This document shows, piece by piece, positions 29,804-38,851 of a DNA stretch of 39,782 nt (position 1 is the stretch's first letter; the number at the start of each line of letters is the position of its first letter). Position numbers and translations under genes: made by a program. This DNA comes from Alphaproteobacteria bacterium (GTDB lineage: Bacteria; Pseudomonadota; Alphaproteobacteria; Sphingomonadales; SMXR01), in NCBI GenBank assembly GCA_030634465.1, contig DAOWAS010000004.1, forward strand, positions 1-39,782, read 5' to 3'. The notes under the pieces were generated by a model. That model did not search any database, was not told where the DNA came from, and worked only from the letters and a program-made list of their open reading frames with translations.

Positions 29804-30874
29804 TTAATGGGAAAGGGTATCAGGATGCAAGAGAATATCGCCTGCCTTTAGCCCTTTTATAAGTTGTCTGTTGCCATCAAGGTTAACGCCACCCAAGCTA
29901 ACCACCTGTTTGTGGGCAGTGCCGTTAATTAAAACCCAAACAATGTTCAACTGTCCCATTTCACGAACGTACGATTGCGGTATATAAATTTGCTGTTCTG
30001 TACCCATAGGAATATGCAAACGCACAAAAAGCCCCGGCACTAATTGGGCATCGGTAATTATTGATGCCTTAACCAAAAAGCTTCTTGAGCCAGTATGAGC
30101 CTCAGGAATTATTTCCTCAACTATACTGGTAAACGCCTTGTTTATACTTGGCACCTCAGCTTGCAGTTCGTCGCCAATTGCTAGGTTAAGTGCCAGACTT
30201 TCTCTGACATTTACCTCAACCCTGAGGGTGGTGGGATTGTAAATAGAAACCAGTGCCATACCTGGGCTAGCCATAGAGCCGGGTTCAGCTAATCTATCTA
30301 TAATGCGGCCTGATATGGGTGCTTTTATTTGACTGAAATTTAGAGCTGTTTGCGCTTCTTGTGCTGAGGCGTTTGCCCCTGCTAGCTCGGCAATGGCACC
30401 TTGATAATTAGCCGTGGCTTGGTCCAGTTGGGCTTTAGATGAAACCCCTTCGTTATACAGCTGTTCAATTCTTTCAAAATGGGGGCGCGCTTGGTCTAGC
30501 TTAACCTCAAACGACCTAACCTGCTGTTGCCACGATGTCAGTCTGGCTTTTAAATCTTCGTTGTCCAACTCGGCTAGTAAATCGCCAGCCTCAACCCTGT
30601 CGCCCGCCCTGACGTGAACGGCCTTAATGCCCGCTAAAAGACGCGATGAAACAATGGTGGCAACTCTAGCCCGCAGGGTGCCAGGCAGGGTTTCAAAAAC
30701 CACCTGTTCATGGGTAGTTACAGCGAAGGTTTCCGCACCGCCATCAACCTTAACTTGGTCTAAAATAGAGGGTGAAATTTTTTCTTTAAACACGCCGCCA
30801 AAAATAGCCATAACAAAGCCCAGCATAATAAGTGCTATTGCGGGCAGTACCCATTTCTTTTTCATTTCAATCAT
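29804..30874 (-). CDS. RND efflux periplasmic adaptor (membrane fusion protein)
   Basis: VHVRAGDRVEAGDLLAELDNEDL lipoyl half-motif, coiled-coil, IKAPISGRIIDRLAEPGSM. Confidence 0.9.
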   Translation of the reverse strand: MIEMKKKWVLPAIALIMLGFVMAIFGGVFKEKISPSILDQVKVDGGAETFAVTTHEQVVFETLPGTLRARVATIVSSRLLAGIKAVHVRAGDRVEAGDLLAELDNEDLKARLTSWQQQVRSFEVKLDQARPHFERIEQLYNEGVSSKAQLDQATANYQGAIAELAGANASAQEAQTALNFSQIKAPISGRIIDRLAEPGSMASPGMALVSIYNPTTLRVEVNVRESLALNLAIGDELQAEVPSINKAFTSIVEEIIPEAHTGSRSFLVKASIITDAQLVPGLFVRLHIPMGTEQQIYIPQSYVREMGQLNIVWVLINGTAHKQVVSLGGVNLDGNRQLIKGLKAGDILLHPDTLSH

Positions 30875-33800
30875 GTCTGCTCTCCACCTGATGAGGGGTA
30901 TTTGTCATTGAACGCCATAATATAAACCACAGGTACAACAAGAAGTGTAAGCGCTGTGCTTGTTATAATGCCAAAAATAATTGCCAGTGCTAAGCCACTA
31001 AACACAGGGTCAAACATAATGACCACATTGCCAAGTAAGGTTGTGCCAGCAGTTAACAAAACTGGCCGCATGCGTATGGCACCTGCGCGTATGGTGGCAT
31101 CAATTAATGCTGTGCCATTGGCTAGCTCTATTTTAATAAACTCAACCAATATTAGCGAGTTTCTAATAACAATGCCCGCAAGTGCTATCATGCCGATCAT
31201 GGCGGTTGCGGTAAATAGTGTGGGGTCGGGTGCGCCTGCAATTAGCCGTTCGCCGAACAGGTTAACCATGAAAAACCCGGGCATAATACCAATAATGGTA
31301 AGCGGAATGGCTGACATTATAATTCCTGTAAGGGCATGGGAACCAGTTTGGAAAAATAGCACTATGTATATGGCCGCAAGCGCAAACATGAAGGCTAGCC
31401 CCATGTCGCGGAACACTCTAATGGTTATGCGCCATTCACCTTCACCCGCCCAGTTTACTAAAATGTCATCAGGCACGTCCCAACCAACTGTGCCACCGTT
31501 TGAGAAAAAGCTTCGTGATTGCCAAGGTGTGGGTTCGACGTTTGTTTCACCCATGTCCGCAGAAATATCAGCAATAATTTCACCCGGTGTGCGGCCTGAA
31601 CTGTCCGCAGTTACATAAACCACAGGCCTAAGGTTTTTATGATAAATGGTTTTTTCCACCGTGGTTCGGTTGAAAGTTCCAAGCTCACCAATGCTTAAAA
31701 TATTTTCACCACCCTCGTGCAATCCAGCCAAACCTTCATTGCGCACCAATCCGGGCCGCCCTTGTACTAACAGGTTAGCCAAGTCGCTAGACTGGTCACG
31801 AAGCTCAACTGGAAGTCTTATGGTTATTGGCAGGGGCAGGGCTTCTTTGTCATCTCTAATATGTCCTGCAACACGTCCGCCAATTGCCATGCTTGATGTG
31901 GCAATGATATCAGCAGTTGAAACCCCTGAAAGTGCGGCTTTTTCCTTGTCGGTTACAAACATTAATAATGCCTGATCGTCCTCAACCGAGGTATCAACAT
32001 CTGTCACAAGCGGTTCTTGTTTTAAGCGGTTTTCCACAGTTTTTGCCGCGGCAATAATATCGCCATATGGGGTTAGCATATCGCCGTAAACTTCAGCCAC
32101 AATGGTGCTTAAAACAGGCGGTCCCGGTGGCACTTCTACAACCTTAATTCTGTGACCATTTATGTTTAAGGGTTCTAGCACCTGCCGTAAGCGCAATAAA
32201 ATAGCATGTGACTGGTGCTCTCGCTGTAACTTGTCCACCAAGGTTATGCGCAGGTCGGCTTGGTGTGAAGCCAAACGTTGTTGGTAGCCCCTAACCATGC
32301 CGCTAAAGTCAACAGGTGACGGTGTGCCGATAAAACTGCCAATGGCCTTTACCTCAGGAAATGTCAGGGTAATGGCGGCAATTTCTCTGGCCTTGGCATT
32401 TGTGGCCTCTAAACTTGTGCCCTCGGGCATGTCTATAATTATTTGCAGTTCGTTTTTATTGTCAAAGGGCAAAAGCTTTAGGGGAACCAGCCTAAGTGCA
32501 GGTAAAAGTGCCGATAAGAAAAACAACCCAACAACCGTCCATATGGCCCACTTAGATTTTTTCTTACTAGTTAAAATGGGGTGCATTATCCTGCCATAAA
32601 GCCAGTTCGTAGGGTCACCAATGGTTGGTGCGCTTTGGGCATCGGCCTCGGTTAATAGTTTTTTCGAAAGCCACGGCGTTACCAAAAATGCCACCAAGGT
32701 GCTGATAATAACTGCGGCGGGTACGTTAAATGCCATTGGTGCCATGTATGGCCCCATCATTCCTGAAATGTAGGCCAAGGGCACAAATGCTAAAATAATG
32801 GTAACGGTGGACATGAGCAAAGCAGGACGTATTTCGCGCATGGCTTCGATAATTTTATTGTCTTTGCTGCCATCTTTTTTCTTTAGCGAGCGTTCAATAT
32901 TATCAACCCCTGTTATGGGGTCATCGACCAAAAGCCCAAGTGATAATATTAGGGCAAATAGCGTCACCCTGTTTATGGTGTAGCCAAAGCTAAAGTCCAG
33001 CATCAGCGTGGCGCCATAACAAACAGGAATGGCAAGCCCAACCACAATTGCGGCTCTAACCCCAAGAAAACTACCTATGAACACAACAACAGTTGCTACA
33101 GCTAAAATCAGGCTTAGAACCAGATCGCTAACCTTTTCATCTGCGGTTTCGCCATTGTCTCTAAGAATTTCCACCCCAACTTCGGCGGGTAAAACAAGGT
33201 TCCATACTTGTTCTAAAATTGAGTGTATATCGCTCGCCACCCAAACAGCATTACTGCCACGTTTTTTTGCTACACTAATGGCAACCATTGGAGCATTATT
33301 TATGCTTGGCATGTTCATGTCACTAGTGCGATCCAACCATGTATAGCTGTTTGCTTCATCTGGGCCATCAATAATAGTGGCAACCTCGCTCAGCCGAACG
33401 GGAATACCTTCAATTATTTTTATAATTTGCGACCGCAGTTCGTCTGATGAATGGAAAACATCGCCTATTTCAAATACAGTTTCGCCGCCATTTTCATAAA
33501 TAATGCCAGAACGCTCTAATAAATTCGAATCTCTAAGTGCACCTGAAATGTCTAACAGCGTGGTAAAGCGCGCCGCCATTGCCTCAGGATTGGGTATAAT
33601 GCGTACGGTGCGGGGGCGACCACCAAATACATTTATTTCACTGGTGTTGCTGGCACTTTGTAAAATAATTGCAATTTCATCAGCCATGCGCCGCAGGGCA
33701 AAGTCGTCATATTTATTAGCATCGGTGCTGTATAGGGCAAATACTAAAATGGGAACGTCGTCAACTTCAACAGGGCGTACCTGCCAACTTGCCACTGCAC

Positions 33801-34185
33801 CAGGGATGTTGGTTTGGTTGGAATAAAGCTTGTTATATGTGTTTAACAGGGCGTCTTCTCGGTTTTCACCAACGAAAAAGCGCAATGTCACCACCGCCAT
33901 GCCCGCTTTTGAGGCGGAATAAACATATTCAATACCAGCAAGCTGGTTTAGTAGCGATTCTAAAGGTGTTGTAACCTGACGCTCAACTTGTCTGGCGCTT
34001 AAACCCGGTGCATTAACCGTAACCTCCATAATGGGTACAACAATTTGTGGCTCTTCCTCACGCGGCGTAACTTGCAGTGCAATAAGACCCAGCAAAATAG
34101 AGGCGATAATGAAAAACACAGGGGTAGAACCCGAAAGAGAGGTTTTTACCAGTTTCTCAAATATTCCAGTGTTTTCATTGTTCAT
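30871..34185 (-). CDS. RND efflux permease (HAE1/AcrB-like superfamily)
   Basis: 1104 aa, PREEEPQIVVP, two large periplasmic loops, TM4 Asp region LGLLVDDPITGVDNIERSL. Confidence 0.93.
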   Translation of the reverse strand: MNNENTGIFEKLVKTSLSGSTPVFFIIASILLGLIALQVTPREEEPQIVVPIMEVTVNAPGLSARQVERQVTTPLESLLNQLAGIEYVYSASKAGMAVVTLRFFVGENREDALLNTYNKLYSNQTNIPGAVASWQVRPVEVDDVPILVFALYSTDANKYDDFALRRMADEIAIILQSASNTSEINVFGGRPRTVRIIPNPEAMAARFTTLLDISGALRDSNLLERSGIIYENGGETVFEIGDVFHSSDELRSQIIKIIEGIPVRLSEVATIIDGPDEANSYTWLDRTSDMNMPSINNAPMVAISVAKKRGSNAVWVASDIHSILEQVWNLVLPAEVGVEILRDNGETADEKVSDLVLSLILAVATVVVFIGSFLGVRAAIVVGLAIPVCYGATLMLDFSFGYTINRVTLFALILSLGLLVDDPITGVDNIERSLKKKDGSKDNKIIEAMREIRPALLMSTVTIILAFVPLAYISGMMGPYMAPMAFNVPAAVIISTLVAFLVTPWLSKKLLTEADAQSAPTIGDPTNWLYGRIMHPILTSKKKSKWAIWTVVGLFFLSALLPALRLVPLKLLPFDNKNELQIIIDMPEGTSLEATNAKAREIAAITLTFPEVKAIGSFIGTPSPVDFSGMVRGYQQRLASHQADLRITLVDKLQREHQSHAILLRLRQVLEPLNINGHRIKVVEVPPGPPVLSTIVAEVYGDMLTPYGDIIAAAKTVENRLKQEPLVTDVDTSVEDDQALLMFVTDKEKAALSGVSTADIIATSSMAIGGRVAGHIRDDKEALPLPITIRLPVELRDQSSDLANLLVQGRPGLVRNEGLAGLHEGGENILSIGELGTFNRTTVEKTIYHKNLRPVVYVTADSSGRTPGEIIADISADMGETNVEPTPWQSRSFFSNGGTVGWDVPDDILVNWAGEGEWRITIRVFRDMGLAFMFALAAIYIVLFFQTGSHALTGIIMSAIPLTIIGIMPGFFMVNLFGERLIAGAPDPTLFTATAMIGMIALAGIVIRNSLILVEFIKIELANGTALIDATIRAGAIRMRPVLLTAGTTLLGNVVIMFDPVFSGLALAIIFGIITSTALTLLVVPVVYIMAFNDKYPSSGGEQT

Positions 34186-34324
34186 GCCGCTATTTTATAT
34201 AGTTGAGGTGTTTTTGCCTAGCGTTTTCAGGTAGATAATTTTTTAAAAGCAAAAAATATCTGTGCAATGTCATCATAGCTTGTTAAATATGTGCCAACAC
34301 TCACATTTCTTAAGGAGCATAACC

Positions 34325-34939
34325 ATGACAGTTCACCTACATATTGGAGATTTGCCCGACGGGTTGGATCTTGGCCCATTGGTGGCGGTAGATAGCGAAA
34401 CACTGGGGTTGAACCCCTTGCGTGATCGTCTGTGTTTGGTTCAGCTTTCTAGTGGCGATGGCGATGCCCATTTGGTGCAATTGTCAGATGGAAAATATGA
34501 CGCGCCAAATTTAAAAGCATTGATGGCCGATGAAAAGGTAACAAAAATGTTTCATTTTGCCCGTTTTGATCTGGCTGTTATCAAGCAATATCTGGGTGTT
34601 ATGCCAGCGCCAATATATTGCACCAAAATTTCGTCAAAATTAGTTCGTACATATACAGACAGGCATGGTTTGAAAGACCTGTGCAAAGAGCTGATAAGTG
34701 TGGACCTGTCCAAACAGCAGCAAAGCTCTGACTGGGGTGCTAAAACCCTGACAGATGCACAGCAAAAATATGCCGCTAGTGATGTTCTTTATTTGCATCA
34801 ATTAAAAGAGGTGTTGGATATGATGTTGGAACGAGAAGGACGGACATTTTTGGCAGAGGCAACTTGTAAATACCTACCAATTAGGGCTGAGCTCGACCTT
34901 CGCGGTTGGGGCGATGTGGATATTTTCGCCCATGCTTAA
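34325..34939 (+). CDS. RNase D-like 3'-5' exonuclease (DEDD superfamily), no HRDC domain
   Basis: VAVDSETLGL (DxE), MFHFARFDLAVI, QKYAASDVLYLHQL; ATG 34325 with AAGGAG at proper spacing. Confidence 0.88.
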   Translation: MTVHLHIGDLPDGLDLGPLVAVDSETLGLNPLRDRLCLVQLSSGDGDAHLVQLSDGKYDAPNLKALMADEKVTKMFHFARFDLAVIKQYLGVMPAPIYCTKISSKLVRTYTDRHGLKDLCKELISVDLSKQQQSSDWGAKTLTDAQQKYAASDVLYLHQLKEVLDMMLEREGRTFLAEATCKYLPIRAELDLRGWGDVDIFAHA

Positions 34940-35462
34940 GCGCGTCTTGTATAGAACTGGCGTGTTGGCATTTGTTTTTGCAGTGCTACTGTCTGTGCCG
35001 CAGCTTGTTCAGGCTCAGTCGCAGGACATAGACAGACATGACCCTAACCTACCCATTGACATTGTTGCTGATGAGCTTGAGGTGCGTCAGGATCAAAACA
35101 TTGCAATTTTCAGGGGTGCGGTAGAGGTAAAACAGGGAACGCTAACTCTTATGGCGGAAACCCTGACGGTTTATTATAAAGAACACGCTGGTGAGGGCGA
35201 CGCCCCAATTGGCCGTATTGATGCCGCAGGCGATGTGCACTTGTCGTCACCCAACGAAAGTGCCGATGGTCACTGGGCAATTTATGATGTTGAGAGGCAA
35301 ATTATAACCCTTGGCGGCGATGTAACCCTTATTCAAAATGATAGTGTCTTAACAGGCAACAGGTTGGAGCTTGATCTGGCATCAGGGGTGACACGCTTCG
35401 CAGGAACTAGCGAAAATGGCGAAAAAGGCAGGGTTCGGGGCAGGTTCTCAGTGCCTGAATAG
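34932..35462 (+). CDS. lptA: LptA/OstA-like lipopolysaccharide transport periplasmic protein
   Basis: Signal peptide then PIDIVADELEVRQDQNIAIFRGAVEVKQGTLTLMAETLTVYY; ATG 34932 overlaps upstream stop. Confidence 0.88.
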   Translation: MLKRVLYRTGVLAFVFAVLLSVPQLVQAQSQDIDRHDPNLPIDIVADELEVRQDQNIAIFRGAVEVKQGTLTLMAETLTVYYKEHAGEGDAPIGRIDAAGDVHLSSPNESADGHWAIYDVERQIITLGGDVTLIQNDSVLTGNRLELDLASGVTRFAGTSENGEKGRVRGRFSVPE

Positions 35463-35707
35463 CAGCTCTACAGGCAGTTTTCTGTATAAATTATAGAATA
35501 AAATTGGCTTGGTTTGCGCTAATTTGCATAATTACATGCAAAAATCGCACCAAAAACGAAAATTATCATTGTTTGTTAACAATTTTACCCCTTTAATAGC
35601 CATATGAAATGCGTAAAAGCATATAAAACAGGTTTTTCTGCCCCACATTTGTGCCAACACACAGTGATGGGTGGCGGTAATATAACCTGTGTTTTGGGGG
35701 TGACGTC

Positions 35708-37249
35708 ATGTCTTTAGCCCCACGTTTGGACATACGCCAGTCACAACAACTGGTTATGACACCCCAGCTACAGCAAGCCATTAAACTGCTGCAATATTCC
35801 AATGTTGAATTAACCGATTTTGTTATGGACGAGGTTGAAAAAAACCCGCTTCTTGAGGTTGGTGAAGTTGAAATGGTTGAGCGTGGCGGTGAAAGACAGC
35901 AAGAGGGTGTGGTTGAAAAAACTAAAACTGAAGATGGTGTTACAGCCGCCGATCACGGCTTGGAGGGTGGCGGTATTGAAAACGATGCGCCTCTAGACAC
36001 TGACATGAGTGAAAATGTTTATAACCATGATGGCGATAGCGAAGGTGTTGCAAGCCCAACAGGTAATGACGACCAGCTAAGCTATAACGGTGCTGGTGCT
36101 GTTAGTGGTGGTGGTTCAGGGTTTAGTGGCGATGTTGATTTTGAAGGGCGCATTCAAGAACATCAGGATTTGCGAGCTTATTTGGCTGAGCAGATAAAAA
36201 TTATTCCATTTTCCCAACAAGACATGTTGGTGGCGGCATATTTAATTGAGATGGTTGATGACGCTGGTTATATCCACAGCCCGATAGAAGATATTTCTGA
36301 AAATTTGGATATGTCTAACGAAGAGGTGGAAGTGGTTCTGGCAACCTTGCAGGGTATGGAGCCAGTTGGCGTGTTCGCCCGCAGTTTGGAAGAGTGTTTA
36401 AAGCTTCAGCTAGTGGAAAAAGACAGGTTTGACCCATGCATGGAGGCCTTGCTCGGTAATTTAGATCTGTTAGCCAAGAGAGAGCTAGCCAAGTTGAAGA
36501 AGCTGTGCGGTGTTGATGCCGAAGACCTTGCCGACATGGTTAAGGAAATTCAAGAGCTAAACCCAAAACCAGGCTTGGCATATTCATCAGGTGAGCCTAT
36601 TCAACCCGTTGTTCCAGATGTTTTTGTAAAGCAATCGCCAACTGGTACTTGGTTGGTGGAGTTAAACACCACCACCCTGCCAAAGGTGCTTGTTAATGGG
36701 CAATATTATAGCGAGCTTATTAATGTAAGCGGCGACAAAACCTCTAAAACATTTGTGTCAGAATGTTATGCCAATGCCAATTGGCTGGTGAAGGCACTGG
36801 ACCAAAGAGCGAGAACAATTCTAAAGGTTGCCACCGAACTGGTTAAGCAGCAGGAAGAGTTTTTCATAAAAGGTGTGCGCCACCTAAAACCGCTTAATTT
36901 AAAAACCGTGGCTGATGCCATTGAAATGCACGAAAGCACGGTTAGCCGTGTTACTGCTAATAAATACCTAGGTACATCCCGAGGTATTTTCGAGATGAAA
37001 TATTTTTTCACCTCATCCATTGCATCATCAGACGGGCAGGGCAACCATTCAGCTCATTCGGTTCGTGATCATATTAAAGGCCTTATCGATGCCGAAGATC
37101 CTAAGGCGATTTTGTCAGACGATAAAATAGTTTATATTTTAAAGAATGAAGACATTGATATAGCCAGACGTACCGTGGCGAAATACAGAGAAGCCATGCA
37201 TATACCATCTAGCGTGCAACGCCGTAGGCAAAAAAATATTGCTTTTTAG
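35708..37249 (+). CDS. rpoN: RNA polymerase sigma-54 factor
   Basis: LDIRQSQQLVMTPQLQQAIKLLQYSNVEL; RpoN box region ARRTVAKYREAMHIPSSVQRRRQKN. Confidence 0.96.
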   Translation: MSLAPRLDIRQSQQLVMTPQLQQAIKLLQYSNVELTDFVMDEVEKNPLLEVGEVEMVERGGERQQEGVVEKTKTEDGVTAADHGLEGGGIENDAPLDTDMSENVYNHDGDSEGVASPTGNDDQLSYNGAGAVSGGGSGFSGDVDFEGRIQEHQDLRAYLAEQIKIIPFSQQDMLVAAYLIEMVDDAGYIHSPIEDISENLDMSNEEVEVVLATLQGMEPVGVFARSLEECLKLQLVEKDRFDPCMEALLGNLDLLAKRELAKLKKLCGVDAEDLADMVKEIQELNPKPGLAYSSGEPIQPVVPDVFVKQSPTGTWLVELNTTTLPKVLVNGQYYSELINVSGDKTSKTFVSECYANANWLVKALDQRARTILKVATELVKQQEEFFIKGVRHLKPLNLKTVADAIEMHESTVSRVTANKYLGTSRGIFEMKYFFTSSIASSDGQGNHSAHSVRDHIKGLIDAEDPKAILSDDKIVYILKNEDIDIARRTVAKYREAMHIPSSVQRRRQKNIAF

Positions 37250-37455
37250 GCATATTAATTTTCTTAAAATTTACAAATTATTAGAAATTTTCAAATTCAA
37301 TAGGGTGATACTATTGGTTATGGTGTTTTAATGATTACATAATATTAGAGGGCTATAAAAAGCTTATACTAATACAGTTTTTATATGGAGGCTTAGGCGA
37401 GTAGTTATTTTTAAGCTATACTAGATAAACAAACCCAAAAAAAAGGAGCTAAGGC

Positions 37456-37794
37456 ATGGATGTAAGCGTGACTGGACGTAAAATAGAAGTGGGTGATGCA
37501 TTGCGAGAGCATATTGGCGATAAGATAAACGCTATTGCAGACAAATATTTCTCAAGAACCATTGATGCATCGGTAGTTATTGCCAAAGAAGGCCATCAAT
37601 TTGTAGTTAATTGTCACCTTCATGCTCCTAAAAGTACCAACTTACAAAGCCACGGAGAAGCGAGCGAAGTGTATGCCGCATTTGACTTGGCTGCAGAAAA
37701 AATAGAAAAGCAGTTGCGTAGATACAAACGACGCATTAAAAACCATCACAATCTGGGCGGTAAGGAACATGAGGTTCCAACCGAAGAAGCGTAA
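37456..37794 (+). CDS. hpf: ribosome hibernation promoting factor, short form
   Basis: MDVSVTGRKIEVGDALREHIGDKI; 112 aa, ends soon after the HPF/YfiA domain; AAGGAG SD. Confidence 0.92.
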   Translation: MDVSVTGRKIEVGDALREHIGDKINAIADKYFSRTIDASVVIAKEGHQFVVNCHLHAPKSTNLQSHGEASEVYAAFDLAAEKIEKQLRRYKRRIKNHHNLGGKEHEVPTEEA

Positions 37795-37844
37795 CAGCTT
37801 TTGGTTTTTACCCAGATATAGTGACTAAAAGGGTTTAAACTGCC

Positions 37845-38306
37845 ATGGAAATCAGAGATTTGGTTAGCTCAGACGCTGTAATACCTAGCTTAAAAGCTAA
37901 CAGTAAAAAGCAACTGTTGCAGGAACTGGCGGCTTTTGGCGCTAAATTAACAGGGCAAAAAGAGCAGGAAATATTCAGTGTTCTTTTAGAGCGTGAACGT
38001 CTGGGCACCACAGGTGTTGGCCACGGTGTTGCTATTCCGCACGGTAAATTTTCCAATTTAGACAAAATTTATGGGGTGTTTGCCCATATGGAAAGCCCGG
38101 TTGATTTCGAATCGGTTGATGATAAACCCGTTGATCTTATTTTTATGCTGTTAGTTCCAGAAGATGCCGGCGCTGACCATTTGAAAGCTTTGGCACGTAT
38201 TTCTCGTTTGATGAGGAATAAAGAGGTTTGCGAAAAGCTTCGTGGCACAGACAGTGCTGACGCTCTTTATGCATTGCTTGGTTCTAGTAATTTAGGCGCA
38301 TCTTAA
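37845..38306 (+). CDS. ptsN: PTS IIA-like nitrogen regulatory protein
   Basis: LLERERLGTTGVGHGVAIPHGKF phosphohistidine motif, VDLIFMLLVPEDAGADHLKALARISR. Confidence 0.95.
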   Translation: MEIRDLVSSDAVIPSLKANSKKQLLQELAAFGAKLTGQKEQEIFSVLLERERLGTTGVGHGVAIPHGKFSNLDKIYGVFAHMESPVDFESVDDKPVDLIFMLLVPEDAGADHLKALARISRLMRNKEVCEKLRGTDSADALYALLGSSNLGAS

Positions 38307-38327
38307 TTTTAATTAAGAATTTTTTAT
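38302..38327. terminator. AT-only hairpin plus T tract between convergent ptsN and hsp20
   Basis: CTTAATTTTAATTAAG palindrome followed by AATTTTTTATT. Confidence 0.35.
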
Positions 38328-38749
38328 TCGGCAGGTGCCGCACCCTCAACTATTTTAATTATTTGCACGGTTGTGCGTGGTTTAGGTCGTTCTAAACTAA
38401 TAGTTAAAAGCCCATTGTGCAGGTGGGCGTTTGTAACCTCCATATTTTCAGCCAGAACAAATTTTTTGACAAACTGTCGGTTGGCAATGCCCCTGTGTAG
38501 AAATGCTTTTTCTTCATCTGCGGCTTGTTTGCCCCTTATCAACAGCTGGTTATTTTCAACACTAACCTCTAAGTTGGCCGCATCAAATCCCGCCACGGCA
38601 AGCTCTATGCTCAGTTGGCGCTCGTCAACATGTTCTATGTTATATGGTGGGTAACCATCGCTTGAGGAGCGTGTAACGCTGTCTAGCAGGTTTGCAAGTT
38701 CGTCAAAGCCCAAAAGCAATGGGTTTGAAAACAGTGTTGTTCTTGGCAT
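38324..38749 (-). CDS. small heat shock protein, Hsp20 family
   Basis: PPYNIEHVDERQLSIELAVAGFDAANLEVSVENNQLLIRGKQ...FLHRGIANRQFVKKFVLAENMEVTNAHLHNGLLTISLERP alpha-crystallin domain. Confidence 0.93.
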   Translation of the reverse strand: MPRTTLFSNPLLLGFDELANLLDSVTRSSSDGYPPYNIEHVDERQLSIELAVAGFDAANLEVSVENNQLLIRGKQAADEEKAFLHRGIANRQFVKKFVLAENMEVTNAHLHNGLLTISLERPKPRTTVQIIKIVEGAAPAE

Positions 38750-38754
38750 TTTTA

Positions 38755-38822
38755 CCCCCTAATAGAAAAGACAGTTTATGTGGCTGTCATTTCTAGTTGG
38801 GGATAAATTGGTAAAATTCAAG
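38755..38822 (-). promoter_or_regulatory. putative sigma32-type promoter overlapping an SD-containing hairpin upstream of hsp20
   Basis: Minus strand CTTGAA (38822-38817), 14-nt spacer, CCCCAACTA (38802-38794); CCCC...TAGAAA.GACAG/CTGTC.TTTCTA...GGGGG inverted repeat 38755-38802. Confidence 0.55.
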
Positions 38823-38851
38823 AGGTAGGTTTGTAGCTTGCTATGAACTTA

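Noticed and set aside
30956-33346. Several plus-strand ORFs (220, 109, 105 aa and others)
   Set aside because: Antisense to the well-supported RND permease; no domain signatures.
35505-35522. TTGGCTTGGTTTGC as a sigma54 -24/-12 promoter for rpoN autoregulation
   Set aside because: GG-to-GC spacing is 8 nt instead of the required 10, so it does not fit the sigma54 consensus.
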